Assembly: GCA_042573625.1 (NCBI GenBank)
Contig: JBHPCZ010000027.1
Location: 1-38,718 of the forward strand
From: JBHPCZ01 sp042573625
GTDB taxonomy: Bacteria; Desulfobacterota; Desulfobacteria; Desulfobacterales; UBA11574
DNA: 38,718 bases
Direction of reading: 5' to 3'
The notes under the pieces are model-generated. The model did no database searches, had not been told where the DNA came from, and saw only the letters and a program-made list of their open reading frames with translations. Positions within the stretch are counted from its first letter, which is position 1, and every line of letters begins with the position of its first letter. The position numbers and the translations under genes are program-made. Below are positions 7,758 through 14,718 of this stretch, piece after piece.

Positions 7758-8360
7758 TCAATGGTAGTATGCAAATCTTGATAGCGCGTCCACAACCGGC
7801 GCCATGATCTCCCTTAAAAACGGTGTACCTGAGAAACGGTCGATGAGCACCAGGCCCAGAATGATAAACGGGCCGATCTTTGAGTATATTCGCCAGATAC
7901 GCTCACCGGGCAGCACCAGGTAGATCAGTCTGCTTGCGAAAAGCGGGGGAATGGGAATGATGTGATAGGCGGTGACCCCCACACTCAGCCCGACCAAAAC
8001 TTCGACGACACGGTCGGTCCAGAAAAAATGGCTGACGTAACCCGCAGCCAGTGCAAGGGATAGGCTGGCATAAGGGGCAATCATCGATATAAGGAACCAT
8101 CCCAGTTTATTCCTTTTGAACCTTATCTTTTGATCATCCACCTGCCGGCCCCAGCCGAAACCGCCCAAAAAAAACAGAAGGGTACCCACAATATCCAAAT
8201 TGGTAAAGGGGTTGAAGTCGAAACTTTCTTTTTCTTCAGTTTTCGGGTATCTGAAACTCGAGGCAAATAACCGCGTAAAACCGGAACTGAAGGTCACGAG
8301 CGCAAGGATGGTCACGCAGTAATAGAGAATTTCTTCTGAATTGAAGCTTTTTAAGGTCAA
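7758..8360 (-). CDS. Degenerate site-2-protease-like (M50) membrane protein
   Basis: This 200-residue membrane protein has several hydrophobic segments. It aligns by eye to the short M50B site-2 protease family: FNPFTNLDIVGTLLFF (residues ~49-64) matches the family NP..H.DP.GTL element, FGWGRQV (68-74) matches FGWAKPV, and HIIPIPPLFASRLI (~132-145) matches the NLIPIPPLDGS motif. The metal ligands are missing: where HExxH would be, the sequence reads FTRLF (28-32), and the DG of the second motif is FA. It is therefore probably an inactive homologue with a structural or regulatory role. The start is a TTG with GGAGG seven bases upstream. It is monocistronic and divergent from the kinase gene. 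Confidence 0.65.
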   Translation of the reverse strand: MTLKSFNSEEILYYCVTILALVTFSSGFTRLFASSFRYPKTEEKESFDFNPFTNLDIVGTLLFFLGGFGWGRQVDDQKIRFKRNKLGWFLISMIAPYASLSLALAAGYVSHFFWTDRVVEVLVGLSVGVTAYHIIPIPPLFASRLIYLVLPGERIWRIYSKIGPFIILGLVLIDRFSGTPFLREIMAPVVDALSRFAYYH

Positions 8361-8601
8361 GGCAGGTCCTCCGATGTTTAATTTGAAATCAAGGCAAGCT
8401 ACCAGCGGCAGATTTGCATGTCAAGGTAATTGAATTGAAACAGCGAGCGCATTCCCTGTCCCGCCAACACCGGCCGCTTCGAGATACCTTTCAACATTTT
8501 TGATTCAAGATTGATTTCCATCGTGATCGAGGATATATAGCAACTAACGCTTGGATTTAAACCCATATCCGGGTCGATCTCAAAAGAAAGAGGTAAGACC
8601 T

Positions 8602-9897
8602 TTGAAGCCGGAAAAGAGAGCTGTTTTAGTCATCGATAACGATCCATACGGCGCGGAAACGCTAAAATGCCATCTTGTCGACGGCGGCTACCGGGTCTAT
8701 ACAACCGGGAGTCTGGATGAGACGTTGAAGATTGCCGAGGAAAAAAAGGTGGCTGTCGCGGTTCTGGCACTGGGGCGGCCGGGACTCGATTCCGGGCGGC
8801 TCATTAAAAACCTGCAAGCGGTAAGGGGCGTTGGCAGTATCCCGGTCATCGTGATTTTGGAAAAGTTCGCAGAGGATCTGGTGGCCGGTGCATTGAAAAC
8901 CGGTGCAGCAGACTATCTGATTCGGCCGGTGGATTCCAAAGAGCTTGTCAGCAGGGTAGGGGTCTATGCCCGCCTTAAGGAAGACAAGCAGGCGATGGCT
9001 GAATCCACCAGGCCCAAGGGGCTCTTCGCCAGGCTTCTGCCCCGGCTTACCGGCGATTTTGGTTCACTGTTCAGCGCCAGTGAAGTTTTGGATCAACGAT
9101 ATGAGAAAATGGACCGGCTGGGAATCGGGAGCTTCGGAGAGGTCTGGAAGGTCAGGAATGTGCGTAAAGATCCCCCCGAGGTTTTTGTGGCCAAGATCCC
9201 GCTGAGCAAAAAGTTGAACGCCAAGATCGAAAAAGAGGCCCGCATACTGGAGAGACTGGCGGGTCATGTCATTGTACCGGAAGTTTGTGAGGTCATCCAA
9301 GAAAAGGGCAAAAAGGTGCTTATTCTGGAATTTGTGGAAGGAAAAACTCTTTTCGAAGTGATTGAGCGGGAGCTTGAAGAGAAAGAAGTGGAATCCGTCA
9401 TGATCCAGCTCATGAACGGAGTCGCTTATGCACACGACATGGGAATAATCCACAGAGATATCAAACCCGGGAACGTAATGGTCCGGCCTGACGGCACCCT
9501 AAAGCTTCTCGACTTTGGCGCAGCCAAGGAACTCAAGGAGAGGGAGATGTCGGATACGGTAACGGGATCCCGGCCATACATGTCTCCGGAGCAGATCATG
9601 GGAAAAAGCCAGCGGCGCTCGGATGTCTGGGCGCTTGGGGTTGTTATGTATGTACTTTATACCGGGTTGTTTCCATTCTATCATGACGTGGAAAAGGTGC
9701 TGATGGACATGATCCTGGAGCTTCCCCCGCCGCCGCCGAGCAAGTCCAATGAAGACATAGATCCGGAAATCGAAAAGGTAATATTAAGATGCCTGGAAAA
9801 AAACTTGAAAAACCGCTACCCGGATGCCGGAGTCCTCAGAGAAGCCATAACCGCTATTTCTCCGGGGTATGGAAAAAGTATTCTTCCGCTCTACTAA
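8602..9897 (+). CDS. Ser/Thr protein kinase with N-terminal pseudo-receiver domain
   Basis: This protein has 431 residues from the TTG at 8602, which has AAAGAGG eight bases upstream. An in-frame TTG at 8551 lacks a good site. Residues ~5-120 are a response-regulator receiver: the acidic pair is present (VIDND, D12/D14), but the phosphoacceptor position in VAVLALGRP is Ala56, and the conserved Lys before Pro near the end is Arg (YLIRPV), so phosphotransfer is unlikely. Residues ~165-420 are a complete Hanks-type kinase: Gly-rich LGIGSFGEV (173-181), Lys198 (VAK), HRDIKPGN (284-291), DFG (304-306), and GSRPYMSPEQ in the activation segment. No transmembrane or sensor domain follows, so it is cytoplasmic. 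The receiver probably acts as a protein-interaction or ligand module. Confidence 0.9.
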   Translation: MKPEKRAVLVIDNDPYGAETLKCHLVDGGYRVYTTGSLDETLKIAEEKKVAVAVLALGRPGLDSGRLIKNLQAVRGVGSIPVIVILEKFAEDLVAGALKTGAADYLIRPVDSKELVSRVGVYARLKEDKQAMAESTRPKGLFARLLPRLTGDFGSLFSASEVLDQRYEKMDRLGIGSFGEVWKVRNVRKDPPEVFVAKIPLSKKLNAKIEKEARILERLAGHVIVPEVCEVIQEKGKKVLILEFVEGKTLFEVIERELEEKEVESVMIQLMNGVAYAHDMGIIHRDIKPGNVMVRPDGTLKLLDFGAAKELKEREMSDTVTGSRPYMSPEQIMGKSQRRSDVWALGVVMYVLYTGLFPFYHDVEKVLMDMILELPPPPPSKSNEDIDPEIEKVILRCLEKNLKNRYPDAGVLREAITAISPGYGKSILPLY

Positions 9898-9915
9898 CCA
9901 GAATTTGCTGAGAAA

Positions 9916-10485
9916 TCAGAGATGAGTCCTTCCGGCAAAAGCGGCCACGTCCATTACCATGATCACCACGTCCACATTTTCACCGTGTCGGTTCTTCATA
10001 AGCCCATCTATCACCGCCCTGGGGCTGAACCCCGCCTTTTTGAACATGGCCAGAGCACCGTGGGCCTTAAGCGGGAACTCCACCATGAGCTTTTCCAGAC
10101 CGAACTCCTGGGCCAGATCGACAAGCTCGTTGATCATTAATGTTCCCAGACCTTTTTCATGGAAGTCCGGCTCGACAACAATACGGACCGTGCCCAGGTG
10201 TTCCCGCCAGCCATAGCTCACCCGGTGAAGGGAGGCATTGGCCACGACTTTATCGTCTATAAAGGCCAACAGGGGAAAGACCCTTCCGTAATCCAAATGC
10301 TCGAACCACTGATCCAGCACCTTTGAATCGGTGACATCATTACGCACGTACTGGAGCACCGCAGGTGTCAGCCGAGCAAAGAAATCCCCGACCGCCGCGC
10401 GATCTTCCCTGACCATCGGTTTTAAAAGAACCTCGGTGCCGTCCTTCAGCTTTCCTTTCTTTTTTAATTCCTGCATTCCTGTCAT
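9916..10485 (-). CDS. GNAT-family N-acetyltransferase
   Basis: The core is about 150 residues with GNAT strands and the acetyl-CoA loop EKGLGTLMINELVDLAQE, followed by LMVEFPLKAHGALAMFKKAGF, the usual end of the fold. The substrate (protein lysine, small amine or other) is not predictable. I chose the ATG at 10485, preceded by GGAGAGGTGG, giving 189 residues. A TTG start at 10521 would overlap the upstream phosphoesterase gene by 4 bp and is possible through translational coupling. The two genes are co-oriented and probably one transcript. Confidence 0.82.
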   Translation of the reverse strand: MTGMQELKKKGKLKDGTEVLLKPMVREDRAAVGDFFARLTPAVLQYVRNDVTDSKVLDQWFEHLDYGRVFPLLAFIDDKVVANASLHRVSYGWREHLGTVRIVVEPDFHEKGLGTLMINELVDLAQEFGLEKLMVEFPLKAHGALAMFKKAGFSPRAVIDGLMKNRHGENVDVVIMVMDVAAFAGRTHL

Positions 10486-10517
10486 GCCACCACCTCTCCA
10501 TATTTTGAAACGCTTTT

Positions 10518-11264
10518 TCAAGTCCCTTCCATCAGCCTCGTGGCAAAGAGCTCAGGGAGGCCTGCATCCACTATTTTTCCCATGGTTGTGGAAATGTCAT
10601 ACTCCACGAGTCTAAATCTTACCGTACCCTCATCAGTATCAAATACGAGATAGGAGGATCTGGGATCGCCGTTTCGAGGCTGGCCCACACTCCCTGGATT
10701 TAGAAGATAAAATTCTTCTTTGTTCAACCGGACGATGCCATCCGAAGGGATATCAACCGGCGCTACCTTTCCACGAACGTCCATGCACCAGACCTTCTGC
10801 TTATGGGTGTGACCGTAAAGGCATACGTTTCCTTTGCCCAACACCCCCTTTTTCATCCGTTTGAGCACGCTTCTGGCCTGAAAATGGAGACCGATATAAG
10901 CGGTCGTGCTTTCAGGAGACCCATGAAATGCCAGGCCGGAAGAGAGGTGGGAGGTTTCCGCCAGCCCGCACAAAAACCGGGTGTTTTCTTCGGTGAGGAC
11001 GGTTCGGGTCCATAAAACAGCCAGTTTCGCATAAATATTAAAGCTTTCGGCAATTTTCTGGTCGCAGATGGCCTGATCATGGTTGCCTTGAATGGAATGC
11101 ATCCCAATGCTTCTGACCAGGTCAACGCATTCATTGGGACTGGCATTGTAGCCCACAAGGTCGCCGAGGTTCAGAATTCTGTCCGCATGGTCTTCAAGGT
11201 CACGGAGTACCGCCTGAAAAGCCTCAATGTTGGCGTGAATATCCGAGAGAATCGCTATCCGCAC
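10518..11264 (-). CDS. Calcineurin-like metallophosphoesterase (YfcE/MJ0936-like)
   Basis: This 248-residue protein carries the dinuclear metal motifs of the family: SDIHAN (D-x-H) at residues 8-13, LNLGDLVGY (GD) near 36-44, IQGNHDQAI (GNHD) near 58-66, LAFHGSP, and YGHTHKQ (GHTH) near 149-155. Family members are phosphodiesterases or phosphatases with varied substrates, so the specific substrate is unknown. The start is a GTG at 11264 with a weak ribosome binding site. It overlaps the region of the downstream GNAT gene, suggesting an operon. Confidence 0.88.
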   Translation of the reverse strand: MRIAILSDIHANIEAFQAVLRDLEDHADRILNLGDLVGYNASPNECVDLVRSIGMHSIQGNHDQAICDQKIAESFNIYAKLAVLWTRTVLTEENTRFLCGLAETSHLSSGLAFHGSPESTTAYIGLHFQARSVLKRMKKGVLGKGNVCLYGHTHKQKVWCMDVRGKVAPVDIPSDGIVRLNKEEFYLLNPGSVGQPRNGDPRSSYLVFDTDEGTVRFRLVEYDISTTMGKIVDAGLPELFATRLMEGT

Positions 11265-11855
11265 TATAATTCACTCGGAAGTGCCGGCGGGCCACTTATT
11301 TTTGTTGCTTTTGGGTCGGTCATCGGGAATATATCACTATCAAGCCTTCTGACGGGCAAGTTTGTCGATCTCCTTTACGGCAACTGTCAATGGCAAGGCA
11401 ATCATGGGTTGATTTTTGTTATGTTCATGAAAACATAGAGAAATATTTTCCCGGTGTCAAACAAAATCCTCCCGCCGGAACAATATGACCGAAAACGTTT
11501 TTACCGTACATTCCATGTGCATTTGGCGTGGTCTTTACTTTTAGCTGAAACGCGGATGACCGAGAATGTTGTATTCATCAATAAAGGAATTATGTTATGC
11601 TGAAGCCGGGCTTTTCGGCCTCATCGGCATTGCCTTTATAATGATTTTCGGATTCAGGATGAAGCCCCCGGAAAAAGACGAGTAGGTCAGGTGGTTAAAC
11701 GCGGGTTAAAATCAAGCCTTCCAGTTTTTCTGGATTCCCGCCTATCGTGAATGACGATAAAGCATTTAATATTAAGCAGATATAATATCCGTCACACAAT
11801 GACTGTTTAAGGGCTTGACCCGGCTGCTCTAACAAAGAGAATTTAACAACGGCAA
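11265..11855. other. 591-bp intergenic region
   Basis: No large gene is found. The interval lies between the divergently oriented phosphoesterase and methyltransferase genes. It contains one possible small membrane-protein frame (11566-11685, listed separately). Around 11730-11760 there is a short stretch (TTCTGGATTCCCGCC...GAATGACG) that looks like decayed dispersed-repeat sequence. A TTGACC near 11815 could be a -35 for the methyltransferase gene, but no clear -10 follows. Confidence 0.35.
11566..11685 (+). CDS. Possible small single-span membrane protein
   Basis: This is a 39-codon frame with an N-terminal hydrophilic stretch, a hydrophobic core, AGLFGLIGIAFIMIFGF (about residues 14-30), and a short charged tail, RMKPPEKDE. 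The positive-inside Arg/Lys next to the helix and the codon use look protein-like. However, there is no clear ribosome binding site and it stands alone, so it may be a small transporter or complex subunit, or a fragment. Confidence 0.3.
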   Translation: MLYSSIKELCYAEAGLFGLIGIAFIMIFGFRMKPPEKDE

Positions 11856-12473
11856 ATGTTTTATAGAATCGGAAATTTAGTCATACGATCTCCCTTCAGC
11901 ATCCGAAGACCCAAGTCGGACGAGGACTGTCTGATTCTGAAAACCCTCCGTTCTTTTCCCCCGGCTCACCCGTCAACAAGAGCGGCGCTTACTGTTCTCG
12001 ATCGGCTGGAAATTAAAAAAGGCGCTCACATCCTGGATATCGGGTGCGGGTCCGGCATTCTCGGTCTTGCTGCGGCACTTAAAAATGGCGGCAGTACCCT
12101 GGGATGCGATATCAGTCTTTCGGCCATCCGTGCTTCTCGGCAGAATGCGGTAATGAACCGGATGGACGACCGATTGCACCTCTTTCGCGGGTCTGCGAAT
12201 GCTGTTGCGGGAACCTTTGATTTGATCCTCGCCAACCTCCAGGCAGCCACTCACTGGGAATTGTTGGATCATTATCACCGCCTGATTTCCGGAAACGGCG
12301 GGTTCCTCATCGTGTCCGGTTTTCACGATGTTCAAATGGCGGATATGGAGAAGGCGCTTGCCCAACAGGGGTTTGCTGTGATGGAAAAGGTGATGGTGCA
12401 CGCATGGGCTGCCGCGACCACACCTGAAGGATCTTTTACCTGGGTGGGAATGGGGTTGAAAAGATTCGAATAA
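11856..12473 (+). CDS. PrmA-like SAM-dependent methyltransferase
   Basis: This class I methyltransferase has 205 residues. Motif I is ILDIGCGSGILGLAAAL, followed by GCDISLSAIRASRQNA, as in ribosomal protein L11 methyltransferase PrmA. AHPSTRAALTVLDRL corresponds to the PrmA helix before motif I. The motif IV region reads FDLILANLQA, where PrmA has NIL and N6-methylases have NPPY. It lacks the N-terminal ribosome-binding domain of true PrmA (about 290 residues), so the substrate is probably another protein or small molecule. Its stop is 2 bp from the stop of the convergent membrane-protein gene. Confidence 0.8.
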   Translation: MFYRIGNLVIRSPFSIRRPKSDEDCLILKTLRSFPPAHPSTRAALTVLDRLEIKKGAHILDIGCGSGILGLAAALKNGGSTLGCDISLSAIRASRQNAVMNRMDDRLHLFRGSANAVAGTFDLILANLQAATHWELLDHYHRLISGNGGFLIVSGFHDVQMADMEKALAQQGFAVMEKVMVHAWAAATTPEGSFTWVGMGLKRFE

Positions 12474-12474
12474 A

Positions 12475-12792
12475 TCAAATTTCTGCGAGTTCTTTAAAGA
12501 GTTTTATCAACCAATTTAGGATTATAGTTCCAAAAAGATAACGCCCGATGATCGGAAAAATAAACAACAGGTAGAAATATATGTCTTTGGCATTTATTAT
12601 TATGAAAATACAAACAAAAGTGACCACGGCCAGTGCGGTTGCCACACCCGAGGCCCAAACATTAATCTCGTGAAATCTCTTTTGCATATATTCTCGCAGT
12701 TCATCTTTTTCCAGCTGCACTCTGCTTCCTTTGTGTTTCACTCTCAGGATCATACCTCTCTTTACCTCCAAATCAAAATCGTTCATTACCAT
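12475..12792 (-). CDS. Small membrane protein of unknown function
   Basis: This 105-residue protein is not recognised. The N-terminal ~40 residues are hydrophilic and charged (LEVKRGMILRVKHKGSRVQL, then KDELREYMQKRF). Two hydrophobic segments follow (about residues 46-66, ASGVATALAVVTFVCIFIII, and 70-95, FYLLFIFPIIGRYLFGTIIL), and the C-terminus ends KLFKELAEI. The topology suggests a two-helix inner-membrane protein. It is convergent with the methyltransferase gene and shows no strong ribosome binding site. The composition supports a real coding region. Confidence 0.55.
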   Translation of the reverse strand: MVMNDFDLEVKRGMILRVKHKGSRVQLEKDELREYMQKRFHEINVWASGVATALAVVTFVCIFIIINAKDIYFYLLFIFPIIGRYLFGTIILNWLIKLFKELAEI

Positions 12793-12941
12793 GGCATTAT
12801 CAAATCAGCATCGATCTCAAACAAACTTGTCTATGGTATGACAATAAGATAGATAGATTCAACATAAATTTTACCTCCACTTCATAGACGAGACAATGTT
12901 TCCTTCTTGACCCCGACCGAATTATTCACTAATTAATCTAT

Positions 12942-14042
12942 ATGTTGCTTTCAAAACTGTATATTGATCAACAGGTGGCCGATTTTCCCCAGGTCCTTTC
13001 CATTCAGTCACGCCTCAACTGCCCCATCGAAGTCGTAAAAGACAAACAGGATGTTTTCGATTCGATCTCCGCTGTCCATGATCCGGTTCAAAAAGGGAAG
13101 GACGTACTGTTCCTGACCCGGAATAGAGGCGCCTTTATCAGGGATTGCCCGGGCACCCGGAATTATACATGCTGTGGTTACAAAATCCTGCATATCGGCA
13201 CATTCTGCCCGATGGACTGCTCTTATTGCATCCTGCAATCATACTTTCATCCGCCGGTGCTCCAGTATTTTGTAAACCATCATGACTTGTTTGCAGAGCT
13301 GGACGGACTTTTTTCGAAAAAAAACGTATGCAGGATTGGGACCGGGGAATTCACAGACAGCATGATATGGGAACTGTGGACCGAGACTTCAGTGCCGCTG
13401 ATCTCCAGATTTTCGAAACAGGCCCATGCAATCCTAGAGCTCAAAACCAAAACCACGGCGATTGAAGGATTAAAGGGCCTCAGTCATCACCGAAAAACCA
13501 TCGTCTCCTGGTCATTGAACACAAATCGGGTTATCCAAAATGAGGAACGTCACACCGCTACACTCTCTGCCAGGCTCCGGGCCGCTGCGAAATGCGAATC
13601 ATGGGGGTACCCGATTGCCTTCCATTTCGATCCCATGATGATTTATGATGGCTGTGAAGAAGACTACCGGCAGGTCGTAGAACAGCTTTTTTCCCATGTG
13701 TCTTCAGAGAATATCGTATGGATAAGTCTCGGGACCTTTCGGTTTATGCCTTCTTTAAAGCCGATCATACAGAAGCGTTTTCCTGATTCAAAAATTGTAT
13801 ACGGAGAATTCGTCTCCGGTCTCGATGGAAAGATGCGGTATTTTAAGCCCATGCGTATCGAACTTTATCGCAAAATGGCCTCCTGGATAAAGGAAATCTC
13901 TCCGGACATCCTGGTCTATTTTTGCATGGAAGATGATGAAGTATGGGAGAAGTCTCTTGGATTTGTCCCGTCAAGCCGTGGCGGCCTGCCAAACATGCTG
14001 GATGAAAGTGCTGTGTCCCATTGCGGACTGGATGTGGGTTGA
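12942..14042 (+). CDS. Spore-photoproduct-lyase-like radical SAM protein
   Basis: This 366-residue protein has the radical SAM cluster motif FCPMDCSYC (Cys89, Cys93, Cys96) preceded by YKILHIGT and followed by ILQSYF, as in the spore photoproduct lyase (SPL) family. Other family blocks are RIGTGEFTDS (131-140), ELKTKT, VSWSLN, and YPIAFHFDPM. In Bacillus SPL, a Cys (Cys141) in the block corresponding to RIGTGEFTDS donates the final hydrogen atom. Here that block has no Cys at the matching place, only Cys130 just before it. The organism shows no sporulation genes here, so a role other than spore DNA repair is likely. A thermonuclease gene follows directly. Confidence 0.8.
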   Translation: MLLSKLYIDQQVADFPQVLSIQSRLNCPIEVVKDKQDVFDSISAVHDPVQKGKDVLFLTRNRGAFIRDCPGTRNYTCCGYKILHIGTFCPMDCSYCILQSYFHPPVLQYFVNHHDLFAELDGLFSKKNVCRIGTGEFTDSMIWELWTETSVPLISRFSKQAHAILELKTKTTAIEGLKGLSHHRKTIVSWSLNTNRVIQNEERHTATLSARLRAAAKCESWGYPIAFHFDPMMIYDGCEEDYRQVVEQLFSHVSSENIVWISLGTFRFMPSLKPIIQKRFPDSKIVYGEFVSGLDGKMRYFKPMRIELYRKMASWIKEISPDILVYFCMEDDEVWEKSLGFVPSSRGGLPNMLDESAVSHCGLDVG

Positions 14043-14044
14043 TT

Positions 14045-14683
14045 ATGCAGAAATATTTTCCTTGTGTCTATTTGATATTGGCAGTTCTTTTTTTTTCTTT
14101 AGGGAGGCAATCTTACGGAGCGGATTGGTATGCCGTCAAATGGGTGAATGATGGTGATACCGTTGTTCTCAAAGATGGAAGGAAAGTTCGTTACATCGGG
14201 ATCAATGCCCCTGAAATTGGGCATGCCGGCCAAAAGGCGGAGCCTTTCGGAAATACGGCAAAGAAATTTAATGAAAAATTGGTTTCTTTTAAAAAAGTTC
14301 GTCTTGAGTTTGGCGAAGAGCAGTACGATCAGTACGGACGGCTGCTGGCATATATTTTTCTTCAAGAGGGAACGTTTGTAAACAAAGCATTGCTGGAACG
14401 GGGGTATGCCCACATTTTACCCCGAAAACCGAATGGGAAATACGAAGACGAATTTTTAGAAGTACAGCGGAACGCGATGCTGGCAGGGAAGGGCATCTGG
14501 CATAACTGGAAAGAAAAAGAAACCGGGTATTTGGGAAATGGACATTCAAAGCGGTTTCATCTGAAGACATGTTTCTTTGGAAAAAGAATCGGAAAAGAAA
14601 ACAGAATCCTTTTTTCAAGAAAATGGGATGCCTTCTGGGCCGGCTTTGCTCCCTGTAAAAAATGTATCGGCAAAAGCAAGTAA
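14045..14683 (+). CDS. Secreted thermonuclease (SNase) with C-terminal Cys/His domain
   Basis: This protein has 212 residues from the ATG at 14045, two bases after the stop of the radical SAM gene. A longer frame from 14021 overlaps that gene. The N-terminus is a signal peptide (YFPCVYLILAVLFFSLG, then YGADW). The staphylococcal-nuclease fold follows: WVNDGDTVVLKDGRKVRYIGINAPE, with the catalytic Arg/Glu pair in RYIGINAPE, and QYGRLLAYIF with the second Arg. After residue ~165 comes an extra module with FHLKTC and, 30 residues on, FAPCKKC. It resembles the Ada-type/SNase-associated zinc-binding tail. It probably degrades extracytoplasmic DNA or RNA. Confidence 0.87.
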   Translation: MQKYFPCVYLILAVLFFSLGRQSYGADWYAVKWVNDGDTVVLKDGRKVRYIGINAPEIGHAGQKAEPFGNTAKKFNEKLVSFKKVRLEFGEEQYDQYGRLLAYIFLQEGTFVNKALLERGYAHILPRKPNGKYEDEFLEVQRNAMLAGKGIWHNWKEKETGYLGNGHSKRFHLKTCFFGKRIGKENRILFSRKWDAFWAGFAPCKKCIGKSK

Positions 14684-14684
14684 C

Positions 14685-14713
14685 GGCGTACTGGAGGATG
14701 GCTCCAGCACGCC
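14685..14713. terminator. Hairpin between convergent nuclease and EF-G-like genes
   Basis: GGCGTACTGGAG (14685-14696) and CTCCAGCACGCC (14702-14713) form a 12-bp stem with one mismatch and a 5-nt loop, directly between two converging stop codons. A good T-run is lacking on either strand, so it may act as a 3'-end hairpin in both directions rather than as a classical terminator. Confidence 0.6.
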
Positions 14714-14718
14714 CTGTT

